Virus record (IMG/VR): IMGVR_UViG_3300050343_000164
Span: 1-53,887 of that record
Source of the DNA: a virus
Strand: one strand, 5' to 3'
DNA length: 53,887 nt
The notes beneath the pieces were generated by a model that saw only the letters and a program-made list of their open reading frames with translations, was not told where the DNA came from and searched no databases. Positions 20,627-30,158 of this stretch are shown one piece after another; within the stretch, counting starts at the first letter, position 1, and every line of letters begins with the position of its first letter. The translations under genes were made by a program, and so were the position numbers.

Positions 20627-22966
20627 TTACACCACGCCTATAGTGTGACCGCTATATCTCATCGTTGAAGATCTACTCAAGTTAGTAGTGCCGTTGTCGT
20701 TGTCATTTGCCATCGCTACAGACACCCTAAATTGCACATCTACGTTGTGAGTAGTACCTGTGCCGCCTGCAAATGGCAAATCCATCCACGAGCTACCGCC
20801 GCCTGCTGACCTTGCTCTCAAAGTGTTTACTGTTGTGTAGCCTGTCCAGCTATTAGAAGCTTGGGTTCTAGTGGTTCTTGCTCTCCACTCTAGCTTGACG
20901 TGTGCCGTGTCTGTTCTGTATTTAGCAGAAAAGCACCCGCTAATAGTGGCCTCATGATATATCGCGGCTTCAGAGTTTTGCTCGCAGATAACTGTAAACA
21001 TGGTTCTAAAGTCAGACGCTGCTGGCGGATAATTAAAAGATGGCCCTGTTGTAATGTTTGCAAAGCTATTAAAAGAGTTAATCGTGTTTACATCACCCGT
21101 CAAATCTGTGACGTACAGCGTCCCGATTTGAGCAGATTCTATAGAAGCATTTCTTATGTATGTGCTCGCGTAGTTAGGGGCAAGCTGCGGGGGCGTTCTT
21201 GAAATGCCCACTGATAAATATGAAATATTCCCACTAGTGTTAAGGTTTCCAAATACCATTTCCGCAAATTTAGCGTTAAAGCTGTTGGGCACAGTAATTT
21301 GACCAACTGCAAAATACTGCTGTGTGCTTGAGTCTAACTGCACATTTAATTGTGTTGGACCAGTGCCGTTACCGCCAGCATAAACAGGCGTGACAGAGCC
21401 GCTAGTTGACGTTGGGTCTGAGGACGAAAAAAACCTAGCGCCCAGCCGCATACCTGCATTTGCGGTTCCGCCTGGATTGCCTACCGCGTAAACGTAAAGC
21501 TTCTCTCCCTTTACAACAGGAAATCTTTGCGTGGTCTGCCGAAAATACTGGCCTGAAGAACAATAAGCGATTCCGCTAGATATAAACGGAGAGCCTACAT
21601 AGGCAGTCCATCCATCTCCGTTTTCATTGAATTTACCGTTGTAAACAAGCTCTCCGCCGGAGCCAGTGCGAAGACCGCCAGCATCTAAAAGAACCGTGTT
21701 GTCACTCGCCTTAACTGTGATGCCTTTCAGCTCAGCCGCTTCACAGTGCATGATGCCGTTAGCATTAACAGAAAAATTACTGACGCGAGCAGTGCCACTG
21801 ACAGACCAGTTCGACGGATCATTCCCAAATTGATTAAAGGTTCCAATGTTAAACGTACCGCCATGTATTGCAGGCGCTCGTATCAAGGTACTCGACAAAA
21901 CGTAATCTGCAGTAACGCTGCCCGCAATCAAATCAAGTATTTTCGCTCTACTAACGAACAAGTCGCGTATGTACACCCCCGCAGGAATGTTTACGACTTC
22001 GCCACTGTCTAGCGTTATATTCCGAGAGTTAGTTTCTATCTGAAATGGTGTGTAACTATTTGATGGGTTACTGTTCGTTTGGCCGACGTTATATGTAGCA
22101 GGATTTATAACAGCAAAGCGATCTGCAGCAACTACAAAAGACGAGGTGGGCGTACCGTTTACAAGCTCACTTGACAAGCCATACCCAGATACCCAAGTTC
22201 CGCCGTTAAAGTTAGTTTGAATCTTTACGGAGTACTGCGCCTCAAGGCCAGTTATGTCCTCCCCTACGTCAACAAGCGACTGATTTGTATTAGTAGGCAA
22301 GTTCGAAATTGGCGTCCGTAAACTTTGCACCAACTGAGAGCTTGTTATAGAGTTATCCAGTACGTTGAGCAAAAAATTTACGTTTGGCGTAAAGGTCACT
22401 GATAAGCCAGAGTTTGCGTGAAACGGGCCTCTTACACCGTCTGTATTAACGTGTCTCGCCCAGTAATAATAAGTTATATTATTTGTCACCGTACCGACAT
22501 AATCGGTGTAAGCACTTCCAGACGAAGAGCCTATTAGAACAGCCGTGGTAATATTATTAGCTGAGTTTCTATATAACTCAGTAAAACTATGTCCGCGATA
22601 GTCATCGCCAGGATAATTCCAAAATAAACCAGCATTCGATAGGCCAGCGATAACAGAAAAATTAGTCGGGGCGGGGGGCGTCTGATCAGTCCCGCCCGTA
22701 GTCGGCGGCGGGTCAAAATCAGAGCCCGGATTATTTGGGTCGTAAGGGCGATTTAGCAAATCAACTGCTAAGCCGCTGTCTATTAACTCGCGCAGCGTAA
22801 TAGCTCGGTCACGAGCGTCGCCTTTTCGACCGAGTCTAATTTCAAGCGCCTCAGACAGGCTAGTAAGATACTTTTGCAGGGACGGCGACGCGTCTGCTGG
22901 CGGCTTGGGGATACCAGGTACTTTTGTGGGATAATTAGTCCGCTGCTTACGACGACCGTCTGTCAT
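20627..22966 (-). CDS. Tail tip / receptor-binding protein, J-type C-terminal domains
   Basis: 779 residues. A Pro-rich linker at about 75-95 leads to a fibronectin type III-like domain (about 95-195, with TYYYWARHVN). At about 225-330 a segment with ITGLEAQYSVKIQTN and VAADRFAVINP has the DUF1983 pattern of lambda J-like tail tip proteins. The remaining 400 residues are beta-rich, Gly/Ser/Thr-rich, and likely include carbohydrate-binding and trimerising parts. The host-range determinant probably lies here. It overlaps the hub-like gene upstream by 4 nt. Confidence 0.8.
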   Translation of the reverse strand: MTDGRRKQRTNYPTKVPGIPKPPADASPSLQKYLTSLSEALEIRLGRKGDARDRAITLRELIDSGLAVDLLNRPYDPNNPGSDFDPPPTTGGTDQTPPAPTNFSVIAGLSNAGLFWNYPGDDYRGHSFTELYRNSANNITTAVLIGSSSGSAYTDYVGTVTNNITYYYWARHVNTDGVRGPFHANSGLSVTFTPNVNFLLNVLDNSITSSQLVQSLRTPISNLPTNTNQSLVDVGEDITGLEAQYSVKIQTNFNGGTWVSGYGLSSELVNGTPTSSFVVAADRFAVINPATYNVGQTNSNPSNSYTPFQIETNSRNITLDSGEVVNIPAGVYIRDLFVSRAKILDLIAGSVTADYVLSSTLIRAPAIHGGTFNIGTFNQFGNDPSNWSVSGTARVSNFSVNANGIMHCEAAELKGITVKASDNTVLLDAGGLRTGSGGELVYNGKFNENGDGWTAYVGSPFISSGIAYCSSGQYFRQTTQRFPVVKGEKLYVYAVGNPGGTANAGMRLGARFFSSSDPTSTSGSVTPVYAGGNGTGPTQLNVQLDSSTQQYFAVGQITVPNSFNAKFAEMVFGNLNTSGNISYLSVGISRTPPQLAPNYASTYIRNASIESAQIGTLYVTDLTGDVNTINSFNSFANITTGPSFNYPPAASDFRTMFTVICEQNSEAAIYHEATISGCFSAKYRTDTAHVKLEWRARTTRTQASNSWTGYTTVNTLRARSAGGGSSWMDLPFAGGTGTTHNVDVQFRVSVAMANDNDNGTTNLSRSSTMRYSGHTIGVV

Positions 22967-24750
22967 GCTTGTTTAATCTCATCCATTGTTTGAGCAAGAC
23001 AGAGCTCTCGAACGGGATGCTGCGACTCAACCTGCGCCTCCCACTGACGTGCAGTAACAGCCGGTAATCTCATAATTGGCTCGTGCAAGCTAGCACTGGA
23101 CGCTGTGCTGGGCGTAGTAGGGGACAAAATATACGCGCTGCCGCTGCTCTGTAAGTAGTAGTCGGCTATGAGAGTGTCGTCGGCCCAAACTTTAAGGCGC
23201 AACACATCGGTATAATTTACTCCAGCAGGTGCAGGGTAACTGTCCGCATACACTCCGACCCAAGCCATACTTGTGGGCTGTGGCATAACTAGCTTTTTTG
23301 ATTTCCAGCGCAGCTTGTTTGTCGAAGCAGCCCCTCGATACTTTCGCACGCGTCTGCTCGCCGTCGAGCTCTGCGCGTCAAGTATATATAACTCTCCACT
23401 TTCACTATCCGGCCAAGCAGCATAGACAGTATTTTCAGTGCTAATTGTAGAAATAGCGGCCTCGTCTGCACGAGGATCATAAACCCAGCCTTTGTGATCG
23501 GAGCCATCGTCATAAAATGCAACGTATGTGCCTTCGTGCTTAAAAGCTTTTATAGCAGTAGGTGCAAAGTCATCGCGCCACTGAGCGGGAGAAATTAACC
23601 CCTTGGTTACAACGCGCCCCTCCGTACTATAAATAGCGCATAAGCCGTCTGGGCTCGCGTACAAAATGTACTCGCCCATATCCACGACTGAGTCCCGATT
23701 AACACATGCTTGCGCTAGATCTATTTGCAGCGCGCTCATTGCGCTAGGGTCTACGCCGGTCACAAAATAAGGCTTGCCCTTTGTTAAACAAACCACTCCA
23801 TTAGCGGTAGCACCTATAGCTACAATGTCTTCCTCTAAAGTAATCCGGTAAGAGATAGGCCAAGCGTGCGGCAAATATGGCTCACTTAGACAAAGACGCT
23901 TGCCAGTGAAGCCAGCAAAAACGCCATTGGCTACCGCCGTCAGCCCTTTCAGCGGCCCCTCGGGATATAACGAAGTATTATCATCTGGCGGACCTATCCA
24001 GGTAGCAGATGGTAAAACTTCTTGTAAGGTCGCCGCGTCTTTCGAATCTGAGTAAGCAGTCTGAGAATAAGGCACGTCGTCGACAAACTGAAACGTCGTG
24101 GCAGTAGAGCCCGTATTTGATCGATATATCCGCTTCCGCGAAAAATTTATAGATCCAGACGCGCCGCCATAGTTAGGGATGCTAAAAGATGCGGACTGCT
24201 TGCTTGGGCCAATGGTAGCCTCAACCGCAGTAGTCGGAGAGCTAGGCGGTCCTTCTTCGCCATAAGCAGTCACAAACGTGTAGACATATGACACGTCCTC
24301 AGCAGTAACGGTATCATCGAGAGTGCCGGTTAGCGCCACGGAACCCATATCTTCTGCAGCCGGAACCCCTAGCCGCCATGACGACTCGGGGAAAGGTGCC
24401 GAGCCATCACCCTCAATGACTGTCTGCACGCTCATTTTTGGAAAGGCTTCTCCTGTCCAATAGATACGCTCATATGTATCGCCGGGTATTGGGCCTTCAA
24501 TTACATTGACGTTAGCTGAGTTAAACTGCAGCCATCGATTAGTAACGCTGTTTTCGTAGTAATAGAACGAGAGAACTAAAGCCCCCGAAGAAGTAAACGT
24601 GTGCTCTACCGAGCCTTCTTTTTTAATCGGCACTAAAGAGCCTGACTCAAAATCGATGTTCTCTGCGATCTGCCCAAACTGCTCGGCCAGCAGATTAGGC
24701 GCTACTCCCGGTGCTATGCCGCTGAACCTGTCTCTCTTAAAGTAAGCCAT
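22963..24750 (-). CDS. Virion structural protein, tail hub/propeller-like
   Basis: 595 residues. The N-terminus (FKRDRFSGIAPGVAPNLL) and the centre, with repeated beta-blade-like segments (GKRLCLSEPYLPHAWP, VVCLTKGKPYFVTGVDP, YILYASPDGLCAIY, WVYDPRA), resemble a family of podovirus and prophage structural proteins that I take to be a propeller-type tail hub. The exact role is inferred. Start preceded by a short gap after the XhlA-like gene; ATGA overlap with the tail tip gene. Confidence 0.7.
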   Translation of the reverse strand: MAYFKRDRFSGIAPGVAPNLLAEQFGQIAENIDFESGSLVPIKKEGSVEHTFTSSGALVLSFYYYENSVTNRWLQFNSANVNVIEGPIPGDTYERIYWTGEAFPKMSVQTVIEGDGSAPFPESSWRLGVPAAEDMGSVALTGTLDDTVTAEDVSYVYTFVTAYGEEGPPSSPTTAVEATIGPSKQSASFSIPNYGGASGSINFSRKRIYRSNTGSTATTFQFVDDVPYSQTAYSDSKDAATLQEVLPSATWIGPPDDNTSLYPEGPLKGLTAVANGVFAGFTGKRLCLSEPYLPHAWPISYRITLEEDIVAIGATANGVVCLTKGKPYFVTGVDPSAMSALQIDLAQACVNRDSVVDMGEYILYASPDGLCAIYSTEGRVVTKGLISPAQWRDDFAPTAIKAFKHEGTYVAFYDDGSDHKGWVYDPRADEAAISTISTENTVYAAWPDSESGELYILDAQSSTASRRVRKYRGAASTNKLRWKSKKLVMPQPTSMAWVGVYADSYPAPAGVNYTDVLRLKVWADDTLIADYYLQSSGSAYILSPTTPSTASSASLHEPIMRLPAVTARQWEAQVESQHPVRELCLAQTMDEIKQA

Positions 24751-24757
24751 TTATTAT

Positions 24758-24964
24758 TTACCGAGTAAGTAGAGTGAAAATAACGCCTGCCATACCGCTG
24801 ATTAAAGTAATACCCAGCAAAAACATGTTTTTGTTCATGCCCGCTAGCTGAGTGTCTATGTTGTCTAGACGATTGAAGATGGTTTTAGATCGCTCTTCAC
24901 ACATTGCTTCATGAGTCATGATTCGGTTAATCGCCTCCCAGTATTTTTGATCTTCCATTATCAA
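24758..24964 (-). CDS. Small membrane protein, XhlA-like
   Basis: 68 residues: an N-terminal coiled coil (about 8-45, ERSKTIFNRLDNIDTQL) and one C-terminal TM segment (about 46-66). This is the layout of XhlA/hemolysin-type proteins that assist phage lysis or anchor to the membrane. First gene after element copy 7. M3 (24958) is an alternative start. Confidence 0.65.
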   Translation of the reverse strand: MIMEDQKYWEAINRIMTHEAMCEERSKTIFNRLDNIDTQLAGMNKNMFLLGITLISGMAGVIFTLLTR

Positions 24965-24992
24965 CTCGCCCTTTCTGTAATACGTTCCGTGT

Positions 24993-25007
24993 ATTAGTGC
25001 AACTAAT
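24993..25007 (-). promoter_or_regulatory. ATTAG-N5-CTAAT element, copy 7
   Basis: Perfect copy; on the coding (minus) strand it reads ATTAGTTGCACTAAT. It lies 28 nt upstream of the start at 24964, in the 57-nt gap that separates the tail hub/tip unit from the genes before it. Confidence 0.75.
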
Positions 25008-25021
25008 TTTACCAGACAAAG

Positions 25022-25276
25022 CTATAGATCTGTATCTTTGTGGCAGCATAGCGCTTCGCAAAATTTCTCGTCCTGCTCCCAGGATTTTCTGCAGTGGTCA
25101 TGCTGCCAAAAAAACAGGGTATTTATTATTCTGTGCGTAAAAAACCAGCCTGGCTCGTCTCTGCTACAGTAGGCTCTAGCGCTCAGAGTCATGTTGGGGT
25201 GCCCCCCAATAGCAGCATTCAGTAGCTGGCTGATCGCCGCCAGAATATTTATCAGGTAATCCTTTACCCAGTTCAT
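25022..25276 (-). CDS. Conserved small phage protein
   Basis: 84 residues. The pattern PNMTLSARAYCS followed by a hydrophobic stretch (INTLFFWQ) and DHCRKSW is one I know from many phages, near lysis or fibre genes, where it is often given unreliable enzyme names. No enzymatic motif is visible. Six Cys/His may bind metal. Overlaps the next gene upstream by 4 nt. Confidence 0.6.
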   Translation of the reverse strand: MNWVKDYLINILAAISQLLNAAIGGHPNMTLSARAYCSRDEPGWFFTHRIINTLFFWQHDHCRKSWEQDEKFCEALCCHKDTDL

Positions 25277-25482
25277 GCCGCCTCCTGATCATCTCCTGCT
25301 AGAGAGCCAACTAAATTTTTTGTGAACACATCCTGCGCCACAGCTAACTGATCTAAGGAGAATCGCAATGATGACGATTTCTTCTGAAGATCTTGGATCT
25401 GACTGAGGAGGTATTTTTGCTCATCAGTCAACGAATCGAGGTCGTGTTCAACACCATCAATAGTGATTGTTTCTTCTGCCAT
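25273..25482 (-). CDS. Small protein, DUF6447-like
   Basis: 69 residues. ETITIDGVEHDLDSLTDEQK followed by a coiled coil (LLSQIQDLQKKSSSLRFSL) matches the DUF6447-like pattern of small phage structural or accessory proteins. AGGAGAGG-type SD is present before the ATG. Function unknown. Confidence 0.65.
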   Translation of the reverse strand: MAEETITIDGVEHDLDSLTDEQKYLLSQIQDLQKKSSSLRFSLDQLAVAQDVFTKNLVGSLAGDDQEAA

Positions 25483-25511
25483 TTTTCCTCTCCTTGGATT
25501 TAAACTCTTAG

Positions 25512-26003
25512 TTACAACGTCCCAGCTAACACAAACAAATCATCAATCTCTTCTTCTGACATTCCTAGTGCAGGCATAAGACCTACAACGAGGGGAGACA
25601 GTCGCTCTACTTCAGAGCCATATTCCCACTGTATTTCAGCGGCTTCTTTTTCACCCTCTGGTAAGCCTGCAATTGCCGCATCAACGCTAGACAACAGCCC
25701 TTGCTGTAGTAACGCCAGCCTAGCTTGCCGCATTGTTACAACCATTTCTGGACGATACTCTTCTGGTGTAGCATCTCGTCCTATCCACGTTTGCCACCAC
25801 TCTCCGTCACGGTTTTCAATAGTACCCGCCTGAACAACATCAAAACCTTCTGGGTAATCATCTTGATTTAAAACATAAACACCAAAATCAACAAGAGATT
25901 CTGCGGAAGGTGGAAACGTAAAAGAAACATTAGGATTAGCAGAACGTAACTCCTCAAAACTATAACGAACCGGAGTACCGTCTTGTATTTTTACATAACT
26001 CAT
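25512..26003 (-). CDS. Probable tail fibre accessory protein
   Basis: 163 residues. The N-terminal region (VKIQDGTPVRYSFEELRSANPNVSF up to about residue 60, cited here in parts) and the ATPEEYRPEMVVTMRQARLA segment have the look of phage fibre-assembly-type proteins, followed by helices with IEWEYG-like WEYGS. It lies directly downstream of two fibre genes, where chaperones are usually encoded. The name is by pattern and position. Confidence 0.55.
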   Translation of the reverse strand: MSYVKIQDGTPVRYSFEELRSANPNVSFTFPPSAESLVDFGVYVLNQDDYPEGFDVVQAGTIENRDGEWWQTWIGRDATPEEYRPEMVVTMRQARLALLQQGLLSSVDAAIAGLPEGEKEAAEIQWEYGSEVERLSPLVVGLMPALGMSEEEIDDLFVLAGTL

Positions 26004-26018
26004 TTGTAGCCTCTTGTC

Positions 26019-26684
26019 TTAAACGCGGTCAAAGGTATTACCAAAAGTTCCACCAATTCCGTTCCCTTGCCTTGTTCTCTCTCTAAGCTCCTTGTACCAA
26101 GTTGCCGTACTAGGGGTGGGGTATGTCGCTCTGTAAGTACCCGCAAGATCAGAAAGATCAGGAAAATTGCCTTGAAATGTTCCATAGCCGCCTCCTGCAC
26201 CACCATATACGTTAGTGCTGGAGGCATCGCTCGAGCCAGTGCCTAGTAGAACTAAATTAGAGGTACTACCTCTTCCCCCCGCTTGAACCCATAATTTAAT
26301 ATTGCCAACAGATACATCGGCCGTTAAATAAAAAGTATTAAAACGCCCTATATACGGAGTAATGACTACTTCTACTTTTGCGGCTGACGGGCGGTTTGTA
26401 GACCAGCTTTCCGCCCCGCTGTAAGCTCTAGCCCTCATCTTTACTGTTGTTCCGTCACCGTATACACCCCAAGACATTCCCCTACTCGCACCAGCTTCCA
26501 TAATAAGCCCACGGTCGCTTAGGGTCGTAAACTCTGTATCAAGGGCCATGCAAAAATCTTGGCTGTTGCTAGATAATCCAGCGCGTAGGCTAGGGAAACT
26601 TGTTACCGTTGCGGTAGGAGAGCCGTAAGGAGACTCGTAATCAAAACCTGAACCCGCCGCTCTGAGCATTCTACTTCTTAGCAT
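26019..26684 (-). CDS. Probable receptor-binding or fibre tip protein
   Basis: 221 residues, beta-rich with Ser/Gly/Thr-rich sequence. Several strands (TVKMRARAYSG, KVEVVITPYIGRFNTFYLT, NIKLWVQAGG) suggest a lectin-like jelly roll. It overlaps the fibre gene upstream at the start codon. No sequence family recognised; role inferred from neighbours. Confidence 0.55.
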   Translation of the reverse strand: MLRSRMLRAAGSGFDYESPYGSPTATVTSFPSLRAGLSSNSQDFCMALDTEFTTLSDRGLIMEAGASRGMSWGVYGDGTTVKMRARAYSGAESWSTNRPSAAKVEVVITPYIGRFNTFYLTADVSVGNIKLWVQAGGRGSTSNLVLLGTGSSDASSTNVYGGAGGGYGTFQGNFPDLSDLAGTYRATYPTPSTATWYKELRERTRQGNGIGGTFGNTFDRV

Positions 26685-28282
26685 TAGGCAGTGCCTACAA
26701 ACGCGCCATACAGCGTCCCATCAAGATGCCATAGCTCAATGAAGTTATGTTCATTATTTACAAGTACGGGCGCAGACCCGCCAATCCATGAAATTGTGGG
26801 CCAAGTTGCAGTGGAATTAAAAACGGGAGTAATTCTCAGCGTTACAAACTCGCCATTGGAAAGTGACTCAGTAAACGTGGCGTTACTCTGCATACTCTTG
26901 TACTGCATAGTGCCGTTAGCAGGGTCAATTAAGGTTCCTGTTAGACTGTATTGCTGTTCTTCTATACCCTTTCTAAATTCTACGGCTCCTTCGTCAATAC
27001 GCATGACTTCTGCGCCGTGAGTCTCAAATGCGATTAGTTTGTTAAGTGTAGTACCGCTAGAGTTATAGTCGCTAATTGAAACTTTACCCGAGCCAGAGCC
27101 GTCATAACCAAACCTTGCTCGACCACCTTGATAAAAAGTGAACGCGCTATTGTCATAATTGCCTGTGCCACCAGTAACACTTATGCCACCTCCATCAGCA
27201 GTTGTAACGTCTAAATCGCCAGAAGTAATCTTTACGTCGCCACCTGCGTTAATTCTTAGCTCGCTTCCATCAGACGTTAGAAGTCTAATGCCCCCAGTAG
27301 TCTCTTCATTTTTGATGTAGAAATCATCACCACTGGAGGCTATGCCCATGTAAGCATGACGGTCAGTGCCACGCTCAAACTCCACATAAAGGGGGCCATC
27401 GTCGGTAGAGCGTAAGGTCAGTATGCTGTCATCTGTGCCTTCTAGCTCAAGATGAGATGCGGTTAAATTACCCGCGAATGTTGCGTTGCCGCTGCTGTTA
27501 ATACTAAACCGCGTTGTGTAGTTACCAGTGCTTGCGTCAAAGCTTCGCCAGTATGCGGCCCCCGCGCTTCCATAGGTGTAATATGCGCTCGCGGTGTTGT
27601 CTGCGGCTCCACTAGAGACCCAACCGACGTGCGTATTCCCGCCGTTCGCATCTTTTAAACTCCAGATTGCTTTCCCGCTACTGATGCCGCCTGATCCAAA
27701 ACCAAACGTGATGTTGTTGTTTGAGTCGATCTTGATCTGAGTGCTTGTCGCGAGGTCTTCGATGCCTGTAGAGGTTAGGCTACCAGTAACAATCAAGTCT
27801 TCGCCGGTCGTAATTCTTCCGTTCGAGTCTAAAGAGAAAGCGGTAGTGCCTGTGTCTACTTGCCGAAATGTTGTTGCGGTAACAATGCCATCAACCTGAA
27901 GGTCGTTATGAATTCGAGTCTTGCCGGTGCCCACAGTCATGTGAGTGTAAACTGAGTTGTGAACCCGAAATACACCCTCGCAGGTGACATCATCAAACGT
28001 AACATTAGTGTCTTCCATCGCTACGTCTGTCAGGGTTAGTGGCCCGAAAACAGCGTCAGCTCTTGTAATGTTTAAAGATTTACTCGAAGACTGCCAAGTT
28101 ATCGTGCTGATTGCTTGAGAGGTAGTAGGAATAGACCAGACTGAAGGGACGGCATTTACCCACGCCCCCGCAAGACTGCTGTACCCCAAGATATGAGTTC
28201 CCGCGAGGGTGCCAGTGTTAATCTCAACATCAGTAAGAATCCCATCCGATGCAGAGTTATTGTTGAGCTTTGTGAGCGCCAT
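26684..28282 (-). CDS. Tail fibre protein
   Basis: 532 residues of Ser/Thr/Gly/Asn-rich beta sequence with repeated short units such as SNGRITTGED, SGNATFAGNL and GGDVKITSGDLDV, typical of triple beta-helix fibres. The N-terminal ALTKLNNNSASDG resembles the attachment end of other marine phage fibres. It shares a 21-bp identical DNA segment with the upstream S74 fibre gene. No autoproteolytic chaperone is visible in this one. Start overlaps the S74 gene's stop. Confidence 0.75.
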   Translation of the reverse strand: MALTKLNNNSASDGILTDVEINTGTLAGTHILGYSSLAGAWVNAVPSVWSIPTTSQAISTITWQSSSKSLNITRADAVFGPLTLTDVAMEDTNVTFDDVTCEGVFRVHNSVYTHMTVGTGKTRIHNDLQVDGIVTATTFRQVDTGTTAFSLDSNGRITTGEDLIVTGSLTSTGIEDLATSTQIKIDSNNNITFGFGSGGISSGKAIWSLKDANGGNTHVGWVSSGAADNTASAYYTYGSAGAAYWRSFDASTGNYTTRFSINSSGNATFAGNLTASHLELEGTDDSILTLRSTDDGPLYVEFERGTDRHAYMGIASSGDDFYIKNEETTGGIRLLTSDGSELRINAGGDVKITSGDLDVTTADGGGISVTGGTGNYDNSAFTFYQGGRARFGYDGSGSGKVSISDYNSSGTTLNKLIAFETHGAEVMRIDEGAVEFRKGIEEQQYSLTGTLIDPANGTMQYKSMQSNATFTESLSNGEFVTLRITPVFNSTATWPTISWIGGSAPVLVNNEHNFIELWHLDGTLYGAFVGTA

Positions 28283-30144
28283 TAATTAGCCTCCAACGCA
28301 GAGAGTCGGGTCTGTAAGTCTTCGATGATTGCTTGCTGTTCTTGGATGGCTTTGGTCAACAGAGGAACTAGCTTGCTTTGGTCTATGCCTTGGTATTGGG
28401 GAACCTCGCGCGTTCCCATGACAGCGTCCTCAATGGTATTTCCCATGTCGTCTAAAACTGCCGGAGTAATTTCATACTCCTCATTTCTCATGCCGTCTTT
28501 TTCGCCTGATACCGCCTCCGGTACTACCTCAGAAACTTCGTGGGCAATAAAGCCATCTACTGTTACGTTGGCGTCAGCAGTAAAATTGAACTGATACACA
28601 GGAATCTGCTTTAGTCGGTCTACCGCGTTATCTAAGTTGACTATATTTTCTTTTAGTCGGTAGTCAGAACTGGTGTTGTAGCTAGTGGAGCTTGCAGAAG
28701 TGGTGATACCTCCAATATTGGTGCCACCCCTATAAAACAATACGCAGTTTTGGTTCGCGGTTGTATCACTCGATCTGATGTAAAGTATGGGGAATCCACC
28801 CGAAACATCGGTAGCCTCAAAAGTAGCGGCGCACCCTCGAACTGTGTTTTTAACGGTAAATCTTTCTTGGGCACTCCCGTTAAATATATTGGTGTTATGG
28901 CCGACCCTCAGACCGCCAGTTTCGTCTATCTTCATTACCTGATTCGCGGGTGAAGTCGTATTCTGAAAAACAAAGGAACCTGCGACTGAGTTTCCAGCAA
29001 GAAAGCTCATGATCTTACTGCCATTGCTACTATCGTTCCTCACAGAAGCATTGCCAGCTTGGTCTTGATACAGGATAAAGTTGTGACCTGCATTAACATT
29101 CCTTAAATCCATCCGCGCCCAATTAGCCGCTGAGTTATCAGACTCAACAACTATCCCTCTTCCGTAGGCGGACGATCCCTTTACCACTAATTTATCGTGA
29201 GCAGATGAAAACGTCGCAGTGTTAATACCCACGTTGTTACCAGAGAACGTAGCGCTGCCATTGTTTTTTATGGAGAACTTTTCTCCAAGGTGAGTGTCAA
29301 TGGTTAATCTGACTACTCCAGAGCCATCCGTTTTTACCTTGTGTTGAAATCCGTAGGTGTTCCAGTTGGTTGTAGCCCCCGTCCATCCAGAAGTTCCAGC
29401 GATAAGGTATGCAGAATCTACGTTAGATGAGAAGCTCGTACCGTCTGTTCTTACTGCGTCACTAATTACGGAGCCTGTAGAGGTTAGGCTACCTACAGTC
29501 ACAGCATTAGTAGTCGTAGCACCGTTATCAGTTATCGCATCTAGGTTTACCGCAGAAGTTAGCTTCGCAGGTGAGACTGTATTGTCGCTTGGCTCACCAA
29601 TATCAAGTGTCTTTGCTAGATCTACGATGTAGTCGATACTATCAGCGCTAGTCAAAGCGGATGCGAAGGTCAGCGTACTGCCGCTAATAGTAAATGCGTC
29701 AGTAGGCTCTTGAGTGACACCGTTTAGCGACACGACGAGCGCGTTGACGTTAGAGGGAGAGTAGGCAACCCCGCCAACCGCCATGCTATAACTCGCCGTG
29801 GCAGATGCGGTAAGCGAATCCAGCTTGACTACATCTGTTCCCGTTAACGCCTGCTCAAGAAGTCCGGCAGTAACGCGCAGTTCGGCCTTATCCGCCGACG
29901 CAAACGCTCTAGCCGTTGTCCCTTCCTGCGCCCTAACAACTGTTAGCGTGTTCCCAGAAATGGCCGTTACCTTAACGATCTCTAATACATCAGGATCTGC
30001 AACCGTAATAAGGGTGCATAGCGTATGATCGCCAGACCCCAATGTCGGCCACGCAGCAGCATCCACTACAGCAATGCTAGTAGCGGATGAGGTAATGCCT
30101 GAAGAGAGTGTAGTCTTGGCGTTATTGCTAAACTTAACCGCCAT
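28282..30144 (-). CDS. Tail fibre with C-terminal S74 intramolecular chaperone
   Basis: 620 residues. The N-terminal ~180 residues are an attachment region (KFSNNAKTTLSSGITSSATS; VSLNGVTQEP). The middle is a beta-rich shaft with repeats. The C-terminal ~130 residues are a Peptidase_S74 domain: SDYRLKEN with S493 as the likely nucleophile, FIAHEVSEVVPEAV, LVPLLTKAIQEQQ and a terminal coiled coil. Such domains trimerise the fibre and then cleave themselves off just before the Ser. Release should leave a fibre of about 492 residues. Confidence 0.92.
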   Translation of the reverse strand: MAVKFSNNAKTTLSSGITSSATSIAVVDAAAWPTLGSGDHTLCTLITVADPDVLEIVKVTAISGNTLTVVRAQEGTTARAFASADKAELRVTAGLLEQALTGTDVVKLDSLTASATASYSMAVGGVAYSPSNVNALVVSLNGVTQEPTDAFTISGSTLTFASALTSADSIDYIVDLAKTLDIGEPSDNTVSPAKLTSAVNLDAITDNGATTTNAVTVGSLTSTGSVISDAVRTDGTSFSSNVDSAYLIAGTSGWTGATTNWNTYGFQHKVKTDGSGVVRLTIDTHLGEKFSIKNNGSATFSGNNVGINTATFSSAHDKLVVKGSSAYGRGIVVESDNSAANWARMDLRNVNAGHNFILYQDQAGNASVRNDSSNGSKIMSFLAGNSVAGSFVFQNTTSPANQVMKIDETGGLRVGHNTNIFNGSAQERFTVKNTVRGCAATFEATDVSGGFPILYIRSSDTTANQNCVLFYRGGTNIGGITTSASSTSYNTSSDYRLKENIVNLDNAVDRLKQIPVYQFNFTADANVTVDGFIAHEVSEVVPEAVSGEKDGMRNEEYEITPAVLDDMGNTIEDAVMGTREVPQYQGIDQSKLVPLLTKAIQEQQAIIEDLQTRLSALEAN

Positions 30145-30158
30145 CTAATAACTCCTTT

